From: Pollenia angustigena
Taxonomy: Eukaryota > Arthropoda > Insecta > Diptera > Polleniidae
Direction: 5' to 3'
Length of the DNA: 64,000 nucleotides
Assembly: GCA_930367215.1 (NCBI GenBank)
Contig: OV884059.1
Coordinates: 50,810,957-50,874,956 of the forward strand
Part shown: positions 21,185-32,012 of the stretch, in pieces
How the letters are laid out: every line of letters begins with the position of its first letter
Position numbering within the stretch: the first letter of the stretch is position 1
Position numbers and translations under genes: made by a program
Notes under the pieces: generated by a model
The model's database searches: none
The model's input: the letters and a program-made list of their open reading frames with translations, nothing else
Told to the model about the DNA's origin: nothing

Positions 21185-21658
21185 TGTTGGCTCTCTGGCT
21201 GTATTGCGCCAATGCCGCAAGGTGGGCGGTATGTTTAGGTCCCACTGTGGTTGCAAATGATACCTCCGCTTGATTGATAGTAAAATTGTTGCAGCAACCA
21301 GTGGCGGTATATGTTACTGCGCATACATAACTATCAGCAAGGGTATATGTTGCGCATGTACGTATGACTTAGAGCGAATGTACTCGCTGGTTTTGTGACC
21401 AAACCACCAAAAGCAGAAGCTAAATTCTTAGCCCCAAGTGAAAATTAAACTAAAATTAAAACAAATAAAAGTTCAATAATAAAAAAGGGAAATAAAAGTG
21501 AGACAAAATATAATGTTAACCAAGTTAAACCAAAAGAAAAAAAAACAAATTAAATTATATAAAAAAAAAACGATATATAAATAAAAGGGTTTTTTTTCAA
21601 TTGGAAACTTCAGAAGAACAGCAGACGGACGAACCATCCCACAAAAAGTGAGCCCTCA
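21185..21658 (+). repeat. Pao-1 3' LTR candidate
   Basis: It starts TGTTGGCTCTCTGG and ends GTGAGCCCTCA, the same end as at 8870. It shares AAAGCAGAAGC and GCAGACGGACGAACCATCCC with the left copy. About 190 bases of A-rich sequence between these blocks are absent on the left. The right edge abuts the Jockey-B remnant. The start is a guess from the TGTTGG pattern. Confidence 0.5.
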
Positions 21659-21663
21659 AAAAG

Positions 21664-22137
21664 ATGGTTAGGTATACACCCATTGTCATTTAAAATTGGG
21701 TTTGATTTTGACGCTAAGAGCTTCTCAAACAGCTTTGTAATATTCGATAATAAGCTGAGAGGCCTATACGACTCAACTTTTGTGTGATCTTTTCCTGGAA
21801 GGAGACCTTCCATTATTGAGGGTAGTATTCAAGACGTAAAATAGCATTAAAAATTAGAAGTATCATTTTCTTTGCTATGCTGGGTAGCTCCAGAAGCATT
21901 TTGTTGCTGATCTTATCAAAACCAGGAGCCTTCTTAGGGTTTAAATCACAAATAGCTTTTTCGATTTCTCTTATCTTAAATCTTAGGGAAGCAGCTACCC
22001 TAGCAGCAACAGATGGTAACTCGGCCGCAATATCGTGAGATATTTTTGGTGTAAATACTTTTTTTAAATGATTAACAAACAGATTTCCCTTTTCGACACC
22101 ATTTCTTGCCCAACTTCCATTCAAGTTTCTTAATGGT
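21664..22137 (-). pseudogene. Jockey-B ORF2 fragment (reverse transcriptase N-terminal part)
   Basis: This reads EIEKAICDLNPKKAPGFDKI, LLIFNAILRLEYYPQ, then after a frame change DHTKVESYRPLSLLSN and NHLF. It is clearly homologous to Jockey-C at 37000-37500. The left side is cut by Pao-1 at about 21660. The right side is cut by Bel-2 at 22137, and the same element resumes at 32013. The ATGGT at 22133-22137 is one half of the Bel-2 target duplication. Confidence 0.85.
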
Positions 22138-22677
22138 TGTTAAGAACATACATTCGAACATATTATAGTGGCTTAATTTAGTAATCAATAAGAACATACT
22201 TTCGTACATAATTTTAGCGCATTAACTTTCTTACACAATATTTATTTTAATTTACAAACTGCATACACCGCATTTTCATTGTTCTGTAATTTGTTTATTA
22301 ATTTTGTGTTAAATAAACCATTTATAATTAGGTCATTTGTTTATAAACTTGTTTATTAATTTTGTGTCAAATAAACCATTCATAATTAGGTCATTTGTTT
22401 TCTGCAACTTAAACATTTTTACTTCCTCATTCAATTATTATTATTTAAGCTAAGCATTTTATTATTAAGTCATTTTTATATAAAAGAAAGTAAAAAATAA
22501 AGATAGCTCAGTCGTGTTTTTAATAATTATACGTGTGTTTTACTTTAATACGTGTGTTTTACTTTAATACGGCTTCCTTCAGGTTTCAAGTGCTTGTAAG
22601 GAAAATTGTTAAAAAAATAGCGTCAATCTGGATTTATGTGTTTAGATTGAGTCACGTTAACGACACAAGCATAAACA
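22138..22677 (+). repeat. Bel-2 5' LTR
   Basis: TGTTAAGAACATACATTCG to ATAAACA, 540 bp. It contains two near-identical stretches around TTTATTAATTTTGTGT (22288 onward and 22345 onward) and a doubled ACGTGTGTTTTACTTTAATA (about 22530-22570). AATAAA is at 22496-22501. The boundary is fixed by the ATGGT duplication and the primer site. Confidence 0.92.
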
Positions 22678-22973
22678 TTTGGTGACCCCGACGTGATCTA
22701 GGTTTCCCCCCACCAGCGTCCATTCAACAGGCATCAACACATTGGTGACTACCGCATTCAAGGACATTACGTCCAGTTACTAGGCACCAGAAGCATTTTG
22801 GTGACCACTCCAGTCAGGACATCAGGTCCATCATCAAGGCAACAAAGGCCACGTTGTGTAGGTCGGAACTAGAATCAAGGGTATCAGGACACCTTGAAGT
22901 AATCAATCAAACCTTGAAGTGGTGAATCCTTGACAAATCAACTCAATTTTTTAATCTGATAGCGCAACAGGAA
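22678..22973 (+). promoter_or_regulatory. Bel-2 primer binding site and leader
   Basis: TTTGGTGACCCCGACGTGAT directly follows the LTR, as expected for a BEL/Pao primer site. The motif TTGGTGAC recurs at about 22741 (ACATTGGTGACTACC) and 22797 (CATTTTGGTGACCACT), each about 55-65 bases on and followed by AGGACAT-type text. The leader is otherwise non-coding. Confidence 0.75.
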
Positions 22974-24411
22974 GTGAGGCCAGTAATATTGGAAAAGTCA
23001 TTTCCATTATTAAAAAGGCCCCACTTGACCGACGATGTGAGGAATTTTATCAGAGCAAACGTAGTGAGCTCGTTTCTCTATGGCAGGCGTCCGAAAACAG
23101 AATTCGGAGCGATGCCACGTTATCGGAACAAGATCCTTATATGGTTACGAACCTCTACAAGGCAATTGGCGAACAATATAGCTCCATAATGTAATACATT
23201 GAGACACAGATAAGAAATTTGAAGCCGTTAAACAGCAAGCCAGTTCCAACAACAAGAGAAAAGGTCATAGAACCGATAACCACCCAGCCGATAACCACTC
23301 AGCATGACGCACAAGGGGAAGCATTGCAAGGACTAGCTAGACGGATAACTGCTCGGTTGACAGCGCTGACTCGTCTGTTACACGGGTTCGAGTCAGTAGA
23401 AGCTGATGAGCCAAGACAGGTGTATCAACTCAAATCCGAGACGGTAAAAGGGCTATGAACTCAAATCCAAGAGTTATACGACAGCATGTGGCAACAGGCT
23501 GACGATCCATCAAGAGTGGGACTACCCCAAGGTAAATACGATGACTTGGAAGATTTAGTTCAACATCACCTTGTTAACCTGGCAATATAAGAAGACAAAT
23601 GCCATGACAGCAGATCTATTGCGCCACAAGCAACATGACAATACACAGTTCGCTGCCACTCCCGAAGGTCATTATTCCTCAATTCAACGGTGACCGCCTT
23701 CAGTGGTGGCAATTCTATGAACTGTTCTTAGAGATGGCGGACAAGCAGGCTCTCCCAAACGAACAGAAGATGTGGTATCTCAAAACCAACTTATCGGGGG
23801 AGGCTGGCAAACTCATTAGCCATATAGCGCTAACAGAAGACAACTACAAAACGGCATGGACACTTCTTCAGGAACGTTACAACAACAAAAGGATTTTGGT
23901 AGCCACGCTTGTCGAAAGGATTCTGAACCAACCGAAGGGCACGTCATCAACTGTCTCACTTAAAGCTCTGCATGATACAACAAAAGAGTGCATGATGGCA
24001 CTCAACAATCTAAATATCGACACATCTACTTGGGATGCCATTCTCATTCAGGTACTCCTGAAGAAATTGGAGCACACTCTGTACATTCGGTTCATGCAAT
24101 CACTATTGAACCCTAAAGAGGTGCCGACCATTAAAGAATTATTTGACTTTTTAGAGAAACAATTTGAATCGATGGAGTCGATTGGTAAAAACACATCAAG
24201 CACCCTTCAAAATTCAAGCAAGGCTGTTTTTTCCATAGCAGCTGTAGAGAATAATAGCCACTGCAAGTTATGCCACCATGGTAAACACCGCATTTATCAT
24301 TGCAAGCAATTTTTGGCAATGACAGAACCTGAACGACTCAAATGGGTACAACAGCAGAACCTGTGTGTGAACTGCTTCAAGTCGGATCACCTAGCCAAAA
24401 CTTGTACTTAG
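22974..24411 (+). pseudogene. gag: Bel-2 gag
   Basis: N-terminal Gag remnants occur at 22974-23189 and 23219-23458 (LARRITARLTALTRLL), the latter closed by TGA, with the same frame continuing as IQELYDSMWQQADDP. The central part, 23635-24411, is open: LPKVIIPQFNGDRLQWW, capsid-like helices, then the zinc motifs CKLCHHGKHRIYHC and CVNCFKSDHLAKTC. A frameshift at the TAG (24409-24411) separates the last Cys/His motif. The homologous Bel-3 Gag is a single frame, which shows these are lesions. Confidence 0.82.
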
Positions 24412-25341
24412 CACCAGCAAGAAGTGTAACAACAAGCACAACACTTAATCTACAAAAGAGGTCCGACGGTACCTCAACACCATCAAAGAAATCGCCTGCG
24501 AAGTGGCCTGCTCAAAAACACTCAAGCTCTAACCAATACAACTGCAGCCTCGTCAGCCTCAGCAGCATCAGAACCAAACAAACAGGACTATGTGATGCTA
24601 GCCACAGCCAAGGTTATAGTCGAGGCGTCAAATGGCAGTTCAACTGAATTCAGGGCTGTAATAGATTCCGGTTCTCAAGTCAACATAGTGACTGAACGGC
24701 TGATACAAAGATTGTCGCTATCAACGACAGAAGCATCGCTGTGCATTGACGGTATCGGAAGGACATAGAAGAGGGCACACCGCCGTGTAAACCTGCAACT
24801 GATGTCCCGGAGTCATAGCTGCTTAACCAACTTGGAGGCCTTTATATTACCAACTATAATCCCTGCTCAGCCTAGTCGTATCATCGATGTCTCCACTTGG
24901 GACATTCCAAAGGACATTCACCTGGCAGACCCCAACTTCCACCTCCCGGAAAAAATAGATATCCTTCTTGGCGCTGAATTTTACTTTAGCCTGGTACGAC
25001 CCGGAATAATAAAATTAAACAACAGCGGTCCTGTACTTCAAAATACGTCACTTGGCTGGATTAAAGGCGGCTTAGTAAGGCAGCACACTGAACCTGGCCC
25101 ATCCTCATCTTCAGCATGCGCAATCCTCAACAAGGAATTTTCACTGGAAGAAGCGATCAAACAGCTGTGGAAACTCGATAAAATAAACTCAACTGAAAGA
25201 ACCATGCCTCCAGCCGAAAACCTTTGTGAAGCCCATTTCAATCAGTATGTTCAGAGTGATCCTAATGGCCGTTTCATTGTCAGGATTCCATTTAAAGGAA
25301 AATCCTACTGCATTAGGACAACCGCATCAGACAACGTATAA
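24412..25341 (+). pseudogene. pol: Bel-2 aspartic protease and linker
   Basis: The active site IDSGSQVNIV is coded at 24661-24690. A TAG at 24766-24768 is in the same frame, which then continues to 25341 with FILPTIIPAQPSR, LADPNFHLPEKIDILLGAEF and LGWIKGG. The frame exits just before the reverse transcriptase through a shift near 25315-25325. The protease cleaves the polyprotein in the parent family. Confidence 0.82.
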
Positions 25342-27169
25342 CAGGTTCATCAGCTTGGAGAAGCGACTTCAGAAAAATGAAAAAATGCGAGATGAGTACA
25401 CCAAGTTCATGAGAGAATATGAATAATTGGGTCACATGGAAAATGTTAATATCAGTGAGATCCCTAACCCAAGGTACTTCATTCCGCATCATTGTGTTCT
25501 GAGGCCAGACAGCACCTCAACGAAACTTCGAGTAGTATTTGACGCATCATCAAAGACGTCAACAGGATATTCGCTAAATGACATAATGCATACCGGTCCA
25601 ACTGTCCAAAGCGAATTATTTTCTATCTTACTACGTTTTCGACTGCCAAAATTTGTTTTCACCACCGACATAGAAAAAATGTACCGGCAAATATTAATTA
25701 ATCCTGGCGACCATCAATATCAGCAAATCATCTTGAGAGAGGATCCTGCTTCACCAATTAACTACAACAAACTGAACACTGTAACGTACGGCACCCGTTC
25801 AGCTCCATACTTGGCTACCAGATGCTTAAACCAGATAGAAGCAGAAAATAACGTAAAGTACCCTCTTGGAGCTAAAATGTTAAGACAAAATTTCTATGTC
25901 GATGATGGGCTGGGTGGTTCAGACAGTCTACACTTGGCCAGAGAAACACAACAAGAGCTCAAACTTATCTTAGCAGCACGTGGATTTTACTTAAAAAAAT
26001 GGTGCTCAAATCATCCAAAACTTCTAGAAGACATACCGCATGATGACAGAATCATAAATTTGGATCTCAGTGAAGGCACTCACAAACCGATAAAAACATT
26101 GGGAATACAATGGGTCCCTCAGACAGACGATTTTTGCATCAAGGTAAATCTCACTGAGCGCACAACAGCTTCAAAACGTACGGCAACTTCAGAGCTCGCA
26201 AAACTATTTTACCCTCTTGGTCTCTTAGCACCTGTCGTTGTCCAAGCAAAGATATTCATTCAACAACTGTGGCAGAATACCTTAGACTGGGATGAACCAT
26301 TGCCGCAGGAGCTTTGTATGAAGTGGAACGACTTCCGCAGTAGCTTGAAGACATTAGAAGATTTCAAAATAAAAAGACACATGTTTTATGATGAAATTCC
26401 CGTTACAACGCAACTTCATGTGTTCGCAAACGCCTCCGAAAAGGCGTTCGGCGCTGCGGCCTACATCCGTGCAACGCTAAAAGATGGAAGAGTGTGTGTC
26501 CGCTTGCTATGTGCAAAATCACGAGTGGCTCCTCTAAAACAACAAACTCTACCTCGGTTAGAGCTATGTGCGGCAGTTGTCGCAGCGCAACTAGCCCATA
26601 AGGTCAATGTTGATTTGAATCATACAAATCAACCGACATCCTTATGGACTGACTCCGAAATTGTCCTGTCTTGGATCAACTCACAGTCATCTTCGTATAA
26701 AACATTTGTTGCAAACAGAGTATCTACAATTCAATCCCTTACACTAGCAGGACAGTGGCTTCATGTAATGTCAAACGATAACCCAGCTGACATATTGTCC
26801 CGCGGACTTAAGCCATCCAAGCTGCTGACAAACGCGTTATGGTTCCACGGCCCAATGTTTCTTCATGGAAGCGAGTCTCTATGGCCATCATGCTTCTCAC
26901 CTCAGCCACTTAACGCAGATCACCCTGAACTAAAAAAGGTCGTTATGGCTGCAACCTCAAAGCCTCAACACCTCAACCTCGAGAACTACGATCTCATATA
27001 TAAAATTAATCATAAAAATTCGCAAAGAATTACGGCATATGTTCTACGATTCACAAGGAACTTGAGAATACCTGCTCGAGATAGACCAACGCATATTTCA
27101 CTTAAACCAAAAAAAGCCCACTTAATAGTCTCACACCAATCTTGGATAAGGAAGGTGTTGTTCGAGTAG
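25316..27169 (+). pseudogene. pol: Bel-2 reverse transcriptase and RNase H
   Basis: The frame has a TAA at 25424-25426 just before LGHMENVN and is then open for 580 codons. RT motifs are LRVVFDASSKTSTGYSLND, TDIEKMYRQI, TVTYGTRSAPY and the catalytic NFYVDDG. In RNase H the first Asp is apparently Asn (FANASEKAFGAAAY, where the family has Asp), while LWTDSEIVLSWI keeps its Asp and FVANRVS and NPADILSRG are present. The frame ends after SWIRKVLFE by a shift into the integrase. Confidence 0.88.
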
Positions 27170-28390
27170 GAGGTCGATTAAAAAATTCGGAGTTATCACA
27201 GGACACAATACATCCTATTATCTTACCTTATAACGATTCCTTGGCAAGGCTACTATTTATCATGCTACATAAAAACAATAAACACTGCGGCCCACAAGCT
27301 CTTTTAACCACAATGCGACAACGGTGGTCCAAAAATGCATCAGATGCACTCGAGCGCGACCACAACTGCATCAACAAATCATGGGCAACTTACCAAAACC
27401 TAGAGTCGTGCCTTCCCGGCCCTTTATCAACTCCGGTGTAGACTATTGTGATCCATTCTGGATACACTACAAGATCAGGGGCAAAAAGCCACCAAAGCAG
27501 TTCATCTAGAATTGGTGTCTGATTTGTCAACAGAGTCATTCATCGGGGTTCTAAAACGCTTTATAGCTCGCCGCGGCCACTGCCAAAATATCTTTTGTGA
27601 CAATGCGACAAATTTTGTCGGTGCAAAAAATCTGCTGGAACTATCTGAAAGTTTACACTCAGAAAAAGCACAAGAAGCCATCATCACTGCTTCAAGCGCT
27701 AAAGGAATACATTTTAGTTTCATCCCACCAAGAGCACCCCACTTCGGAGGCTTATGGGAAGCCGCCGTAAAGTCTGCAAAGCATTTACTGGTACGCAGTG
27801 TGTCAACCGAGTCACTAACTTACGAAGAGTTGGAAACCATCATCATAGAAATCATAGAAGCCATCTTAAACTCACAACCGCTGATCCCACTATCAAACGA
27901 CCCAACTTGTCTAGAAGCGCTTACTCCTGGCCAGTTTCTTATCGGTGAAGCTCTTACCTCACAAGTGGATAGCAGAGCCAAAAACCTTAAGGTATCAGGC
28001 ATATCGTATTGGAACCTTGTCTCTCAAGTAAAACAACAGTTTTGGAAAAGATGGTCCACGGAATACTTGAGCGAGCTTCAACATCGCTATAAATGGAAAT
28101 TCAAGTCCAGCAATCTTAAAACAGGAGACATGGTGATCATTAAAGACGACAACCTAATCATGAAATGGCCATTAGGAAGAATTCTCAATATTTATCCAGG
28201 TGACGACGGTACCGTCAGAGTTGTAGAAGTAAAAACACTGAATGGTGTGTTTAAGCGACCAGTCCATCGATTGGCTCCGTTGTGCTCTGAAGATGAAAAA
28301 GAACCATTAGAACAAAAAAGGTCAAGAGACGACGAACGCAACCAGATTCCACAAAAACGCATCAAGACTCTAGACAAGCCGATATTGCTT
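27142..28390 (+). pseudogene. pol: Bel-2 integrase
   Basis: The N-terminal zinc region (VRVGGRL, HKNNKHCGPQALL, CIRCTRARP) lies in two frames with shifts near 27325 and 27500. GVDYCDPFW supplies the first Asp. From 27512 the frame is open: FCDNATNFVGA with the second Asp, PPRAPHFGGLWEAAVKS with the Glu, FWKRWSTEYL and a chromodomain-like end with MKWPLGRI and RPVHRLAPL. The reading frame does not stop after integrase but runs on into the hydrophobic start of the envelope-like region. Confidence 0.87.
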
Positions 28391-30116
28391 ACCTTAGTAA
28401 TATCACTTCTACTCATCCCTGTAGTTTTATGCAATAACATAGCGGTCACACAATCTCAGGAAGATCCAGGACTGTACTTTGAGGGAATGGGAACTAAAAC
28501 TCATCACGGCAGAATGGAAATTAATGGTATACTACGATCTTACGCCCTTCTTATCAGAAATAAACTCCTTGGCGTCAGGTTTGCAGACGCAGCAGCAACT
28601 GTATCCCACAATAAAAAGACATTCGATGTGCAGTATTTTGTCAAACAACTTAAATCTAATCAAAAATGAATTACTCCAAGAAGAAGAACTAATAATAAGG
28701 AGACGCGTCAAAAGAGCTCCGTTTAACATTGTCGGACACATTGCGCGATCACTATTTGGGGTTCTGGATTCCGAGTACGCCAATGAGATATCACAGACTA
28801 TTAATAGAGCAAAGCTAGAACACGGTCATCTGGCAAGCCTCTTGAAGAACCAAACATCGGTAATTGATTCAACCATCAACATAATCAAACTAGATGAGAT
28901 TGACACGCAGCAGAGGCTAACTGAAATCACACAAATGATTGAGCAAAACCAGAATGAACTCTTTAAAGAATCCGCTGAAATTAGCAACTCACAACTTGTT
29001 GGATCGCTGTCAACCCATGTCACGTTAACAGCAATAACTTTGCAAAAAATAGAAACGGAAATCATAACTGAACTTACGGATGTTCATAAAAAATAAGCCC
29101 GATGTTGCTCTCACCACAACAATTAAAAACTGAAATTAGGAACATTAAGGCTCATCTGCCAATGTCACACATGCTTCCAACAGGAGACGAGAACTTGATT
29201 GCACTATACCAACTCATGAAAGCAAAGGGAGCTGTCACAGCAACCTTTGGAGCTTTTTAATATAGTGGCAATTTCAACGGTAAAAAACAAATCCCTAATC
29301 GCTATCAACCCAGAAGAAGCATATCTCGCAACCAACTCACATAGAGATGAATACGTACTGCTTACGCCAGATGACATGTGTAGTTGCATAAAAGCGAAGG
29401 ATGACGAATACCTGTGCCAAAACCAACAATCGAAACTTCGACGAAATAATAACAACAATCCTTGTGAGATCAGTACGTTCAATAACCAATCAACCACCAA
29501 TTGCAATGTCAACAAAATACCCACTCCGATGATTTACATCCAACTGAAGCATAAAAATAAATGGATCTTCGCCACTACTTCTGAAATCGAGACATCAACA
29601 GTATGCGGCACGGAGACCACACTCATCACACTCATAGGTACCGGATTGATGAAAATTGGCCAAAACTGTGTGTTAAAAAACAGTTTAATGACCATACAAG
29701 GACATTTTGGCATGTCAACCAGCATCCATACCTCACTCATAAGACAAAAACACCTCAAGTCAATCAGTAAGCCACCGGAACCAGACGGACTGCCCACTCA
29801 TGCAACACACCTCCAACAACGAATGCAACTAGAACAACTAACAGCCCTACAACAACAATTGAATGAATCTACCCTAACACACTTACCCCAACTAATCAAC
29901 TCAAACAGTCAACATCATTATGCAGTGAGCTACACCGCATTAATTCTGTGCACTCATGTCATATTGACTCTGCTAGTTTGGAAATTCCTCTCACGACATG
30001 CTAAACCAATTCCTACACCAGCAGCCAGATCCCAACTGTCCACAATCAACATTCCTGAACCTGATTCAACCCCCAATCACTTTTCGAACTGTGTTCAACG
30101 TGGCGGAGAATGTTAA
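28378..30116 (+). pseudogene. env: Bel-2 envelope-like gene, broken into three frames
   Basis: A hydrophobic leader (about 28380-28435) begins in the integrase frame. The next frame (28479-29096) carries a furin-type dibasic site, RVKR, followed by a fusion-peptide-like region and helical repeats. A third frame (29247-30116) holds an ectodomain part with several Cys and a transmembrane segment near its end (about 29945-29995), then a short tail. Shifts lie near 28485 and 28640, and a stop with frame change at 29094-29250. The layout resembles the F-type envelope proteins of insect errantiviruses and baculoviruses. The gene is inactive. Confidence 0.75.
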
Positions 30117-30153
30117 GAGCATACATTCGTACATATTATAGTGACATAATTTA

Positions 30154-30814
30154 TGGTGATTTCTTTTCTGACAATAATGTCCCATATTCTACCATTCGTG
30201 CGCGTTTTTGTTCTATTCTAAAAATATATGCAAAAATGTGAGAAGTTGTCGTTTTCCTTTCTAAACATGTTGCAACAATAAATGGCAAATTTGTTCCATT
30301 TCTTACCCGCAGTTATAACTGAGTGTGAGATAATACCCTTTTTTGCTTCTGCGTAAAGTACTTTTTTATGCAAGCAAGCAAGTATTTTTTTATTAGGGCT
30401 TTTCTTGTGCTTTCGTACAATTTGCGTTACATTGTGATTCTTAGTTATATTGTGATGGATATAAAAACTTTTTGTTTTTCGTTTGTTTTACTTTTATTTA
30501 ATAATTATATTTTTTTTGTCGCGAAATTTTTAACAACAGCTGACATTAATTATCAGTGGTGTTAACGCTTATTGGAATTGTATGAAAATTTAATGTTGAA
30601 AATTGCTACAAGCGTGGTGAATATCGCTTTTGGTACAAACTTTGCATTCAATATTTAACACGCTAAATACACATTAGTGTTGAGTGTAAAATGTAGCTAT
30701 TATTTTGTTCCATTGTAATTTAGAAAAATGTATCAGTTTTTAAGGGTTCGTGTAACCTGATATATATATTACACAACTATAATGCATCATTATTTTTTAG
30801 AAAATAAAACACCA
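30154..30814. mobile_element. PIF/Harbinger-like MITE, 661 bp
   Basis: The ends TGGTGATTTCTTTTCT and, on the opposite strand, TGGTGTTTTATTTTCT match at 14 of 16 bases or so. They are flanked by TTA (30151-30153 and 30815-30817), the 3-bp duplication typical of PIF/Harbinger. The empty site can be read in the Bel-2 5' LTR at about 22172-22180. No transposase is coded. Confidence 0.7.
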
Positions 30815-31110
30815 TTAGTAATCAATAAGAACATACATTCGTACATAATTTTAGCGCATTAACTTTCTTACACAATATTTATTTTAATTTACAAACTGCA
30901 TACACCGCATTTTCATTGTTCTGTAATTTGTTTATTAATTTTGTGTTAAATAAACCATTTATAATTAGGTCATTTGTTTATTAACTTGTTTAATAATTTT
31001 GTGTCAAATAAACCACTCATAATTAGGTCATTTGTTTTCTGCAACTTAAACATTTTTACTTCCTCATTCAATTATTATTATTTAAGCTAAGCATTTTATT
31101 ATTAAGTCAT

Positions 31111-31826
31111 TATACCCACACCACAATAGTGGAGAGGGTATTATGCATTTGTGATGATGTGTGTAACGCCTTAAAATATTGGTCCTAGACCCACCTTAAA
31201 GTATACCGATCGACTCAGAATCACTTTCTGAGTCTAACTAACGATGTCCGTCCGGCTGGCTGGCAGGCTGGCTGGCTGGATGTCCATGTAACCTTGTGCG
31301 CAAAGTACAGGTCGCAATTTTGGAGATAATTTGATAAAATTTGGGATATATGTTCCTATTGACACAAGGACCAAGCCTATTGCAAAGTGTCCAAATCGTA
31401 GGACCACGAGGGAAGATATCGGGAAATTTCTTCCTCTCAGAAACTATCAAACCGATTTTATTGAAATTTAAAACTTACATAGAACCATATCTTCATGGAC
31501 ACAAAAGGGATGTATTTTTTAAAAAATAGGACCACGAGGGGAGATAGGGCCAATTTCTGCCTCTCAAACCGATTTTAATTAAATTCAAAACATAGATAGA
31601 TCCATATCTATATGGACACATAAGCTATACACTTTTTCAAAAATAGGACCACAAGGGGAGGTAGGGAACAATTTCTGCCCCTCACAAACTTTAAAACCCA
31701 TTTTTATGAGTTTTATAAACATATATAAATCCATATTTATATGGACATATAATCATGATGTGTTTTTTAATACTGTGGTGAAGGGTATCATATGGTCGGG
31801 CTTGACCGAATATACTTTCTTACTTG
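31111..31826 (+). repeat. TATACCC...TTACTTG interspersed repeat of muscoid type
   Basis: The block starts TATACCCACACCACAATAG, contains GATGTCCGTCCGGCTGGC and three repeats around ATAGGACCACGAGGG...TTTCTGCC...TCTCA, and ends with GGGTATCATATGGTCGG...ACTTTCTTACTTG. Repeats of this layout are abundant in muscoid flies and lack coding capacity; their class is unsettled to my knowledge. The 5' LTR of Bel-2 gives the empty site. No coding feature. Confidence 0.65.
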
Positions 31827-32012
31827 TTTTTATATAAAAGAAAGTAAAAAATAAAGATAACTCAGTCGTGTTTTTAGTAATTATACGTGTGTTTTAATTT
31901 AATACGGCTTCCTTCAGGTTTCAAGTGCTTGTAAGGAAAATTGTTAAAAAGTTAGCGTCAATCTGGATTTATGTGTTAAGATTGAGTCACGTTAACGACA
32001 CAAACATAAACA

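Larger units (their letters stand above)
8804..21658 (+). mobile_element. Pao-1: BEL/Pao LTR retrotransposon, heavily interrupted
   Basis: Left to right: the 3' end of the 5' LTR (8804-8870), a Pao-type primer site (8874-8888), gag (9300-10335), protease (10359-10790), RT/RNase H (about 10800-12672), integrase (about 12632-13960), and a 3' LTR candidate at 21185-21658. Between integrase and LTR lie a second BEL-type gag/protease fragment and a Transib element, so the 3' side is composite. The beginning of the 5' LTR is presumed to lie left of the window, beyond Gypsy-1. The right LTR end abuts the Jockey-B remnant. Many stops and shifts show this is an old copy. Confidence 0.65.
22138..32012 (+). 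mobile_element. Bel-2: complete BEL/Pao retrotransposon with envelope-like gene
   Basis: The element has a 540-bp 5' LTR, a primer site, gag, protease, RT/RNase H, integrase, an envelope-like ORF and a 3' LTR. It is flanked by the perfect 5-bp duplication ATGGT (22133-22137 and 32013-32017) inside Jockey-B. The 3' LTR is enlarged to 1,902 bp by a Harbinger-like MITE and a TATACCC-type repeat. Every ORF has at least one lesion, so the copy is inactive. It is related to Bel-3 but clearly diverged from it. Confidence 0.92.
30111..32012 (+). repeat. Bel-2 3' LTR, enlarged by two insertions
   Basis: It starts TGTTAAGAGCATACATTCG directly after the purine-rich GTGGCGGAGAA and ends ATAAACA before ATGGT. 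Alignment to the 5' LTR shows two foreign blocks, 30154-30814 and 31111-31826. Removing them leaves about 520 bp against 540 bp on the left. Scattered single-base differences between the LTRs indicate an insertion that is not very recent. Confidence 0.92.

Noticed and set aside
23219..23458. Independent small gene upstream of Bel-2 gag
   Set aside because: Its position and the in-frame continuation beyond the stop fit a degraded N-terminal Gag region better than a separate gene.
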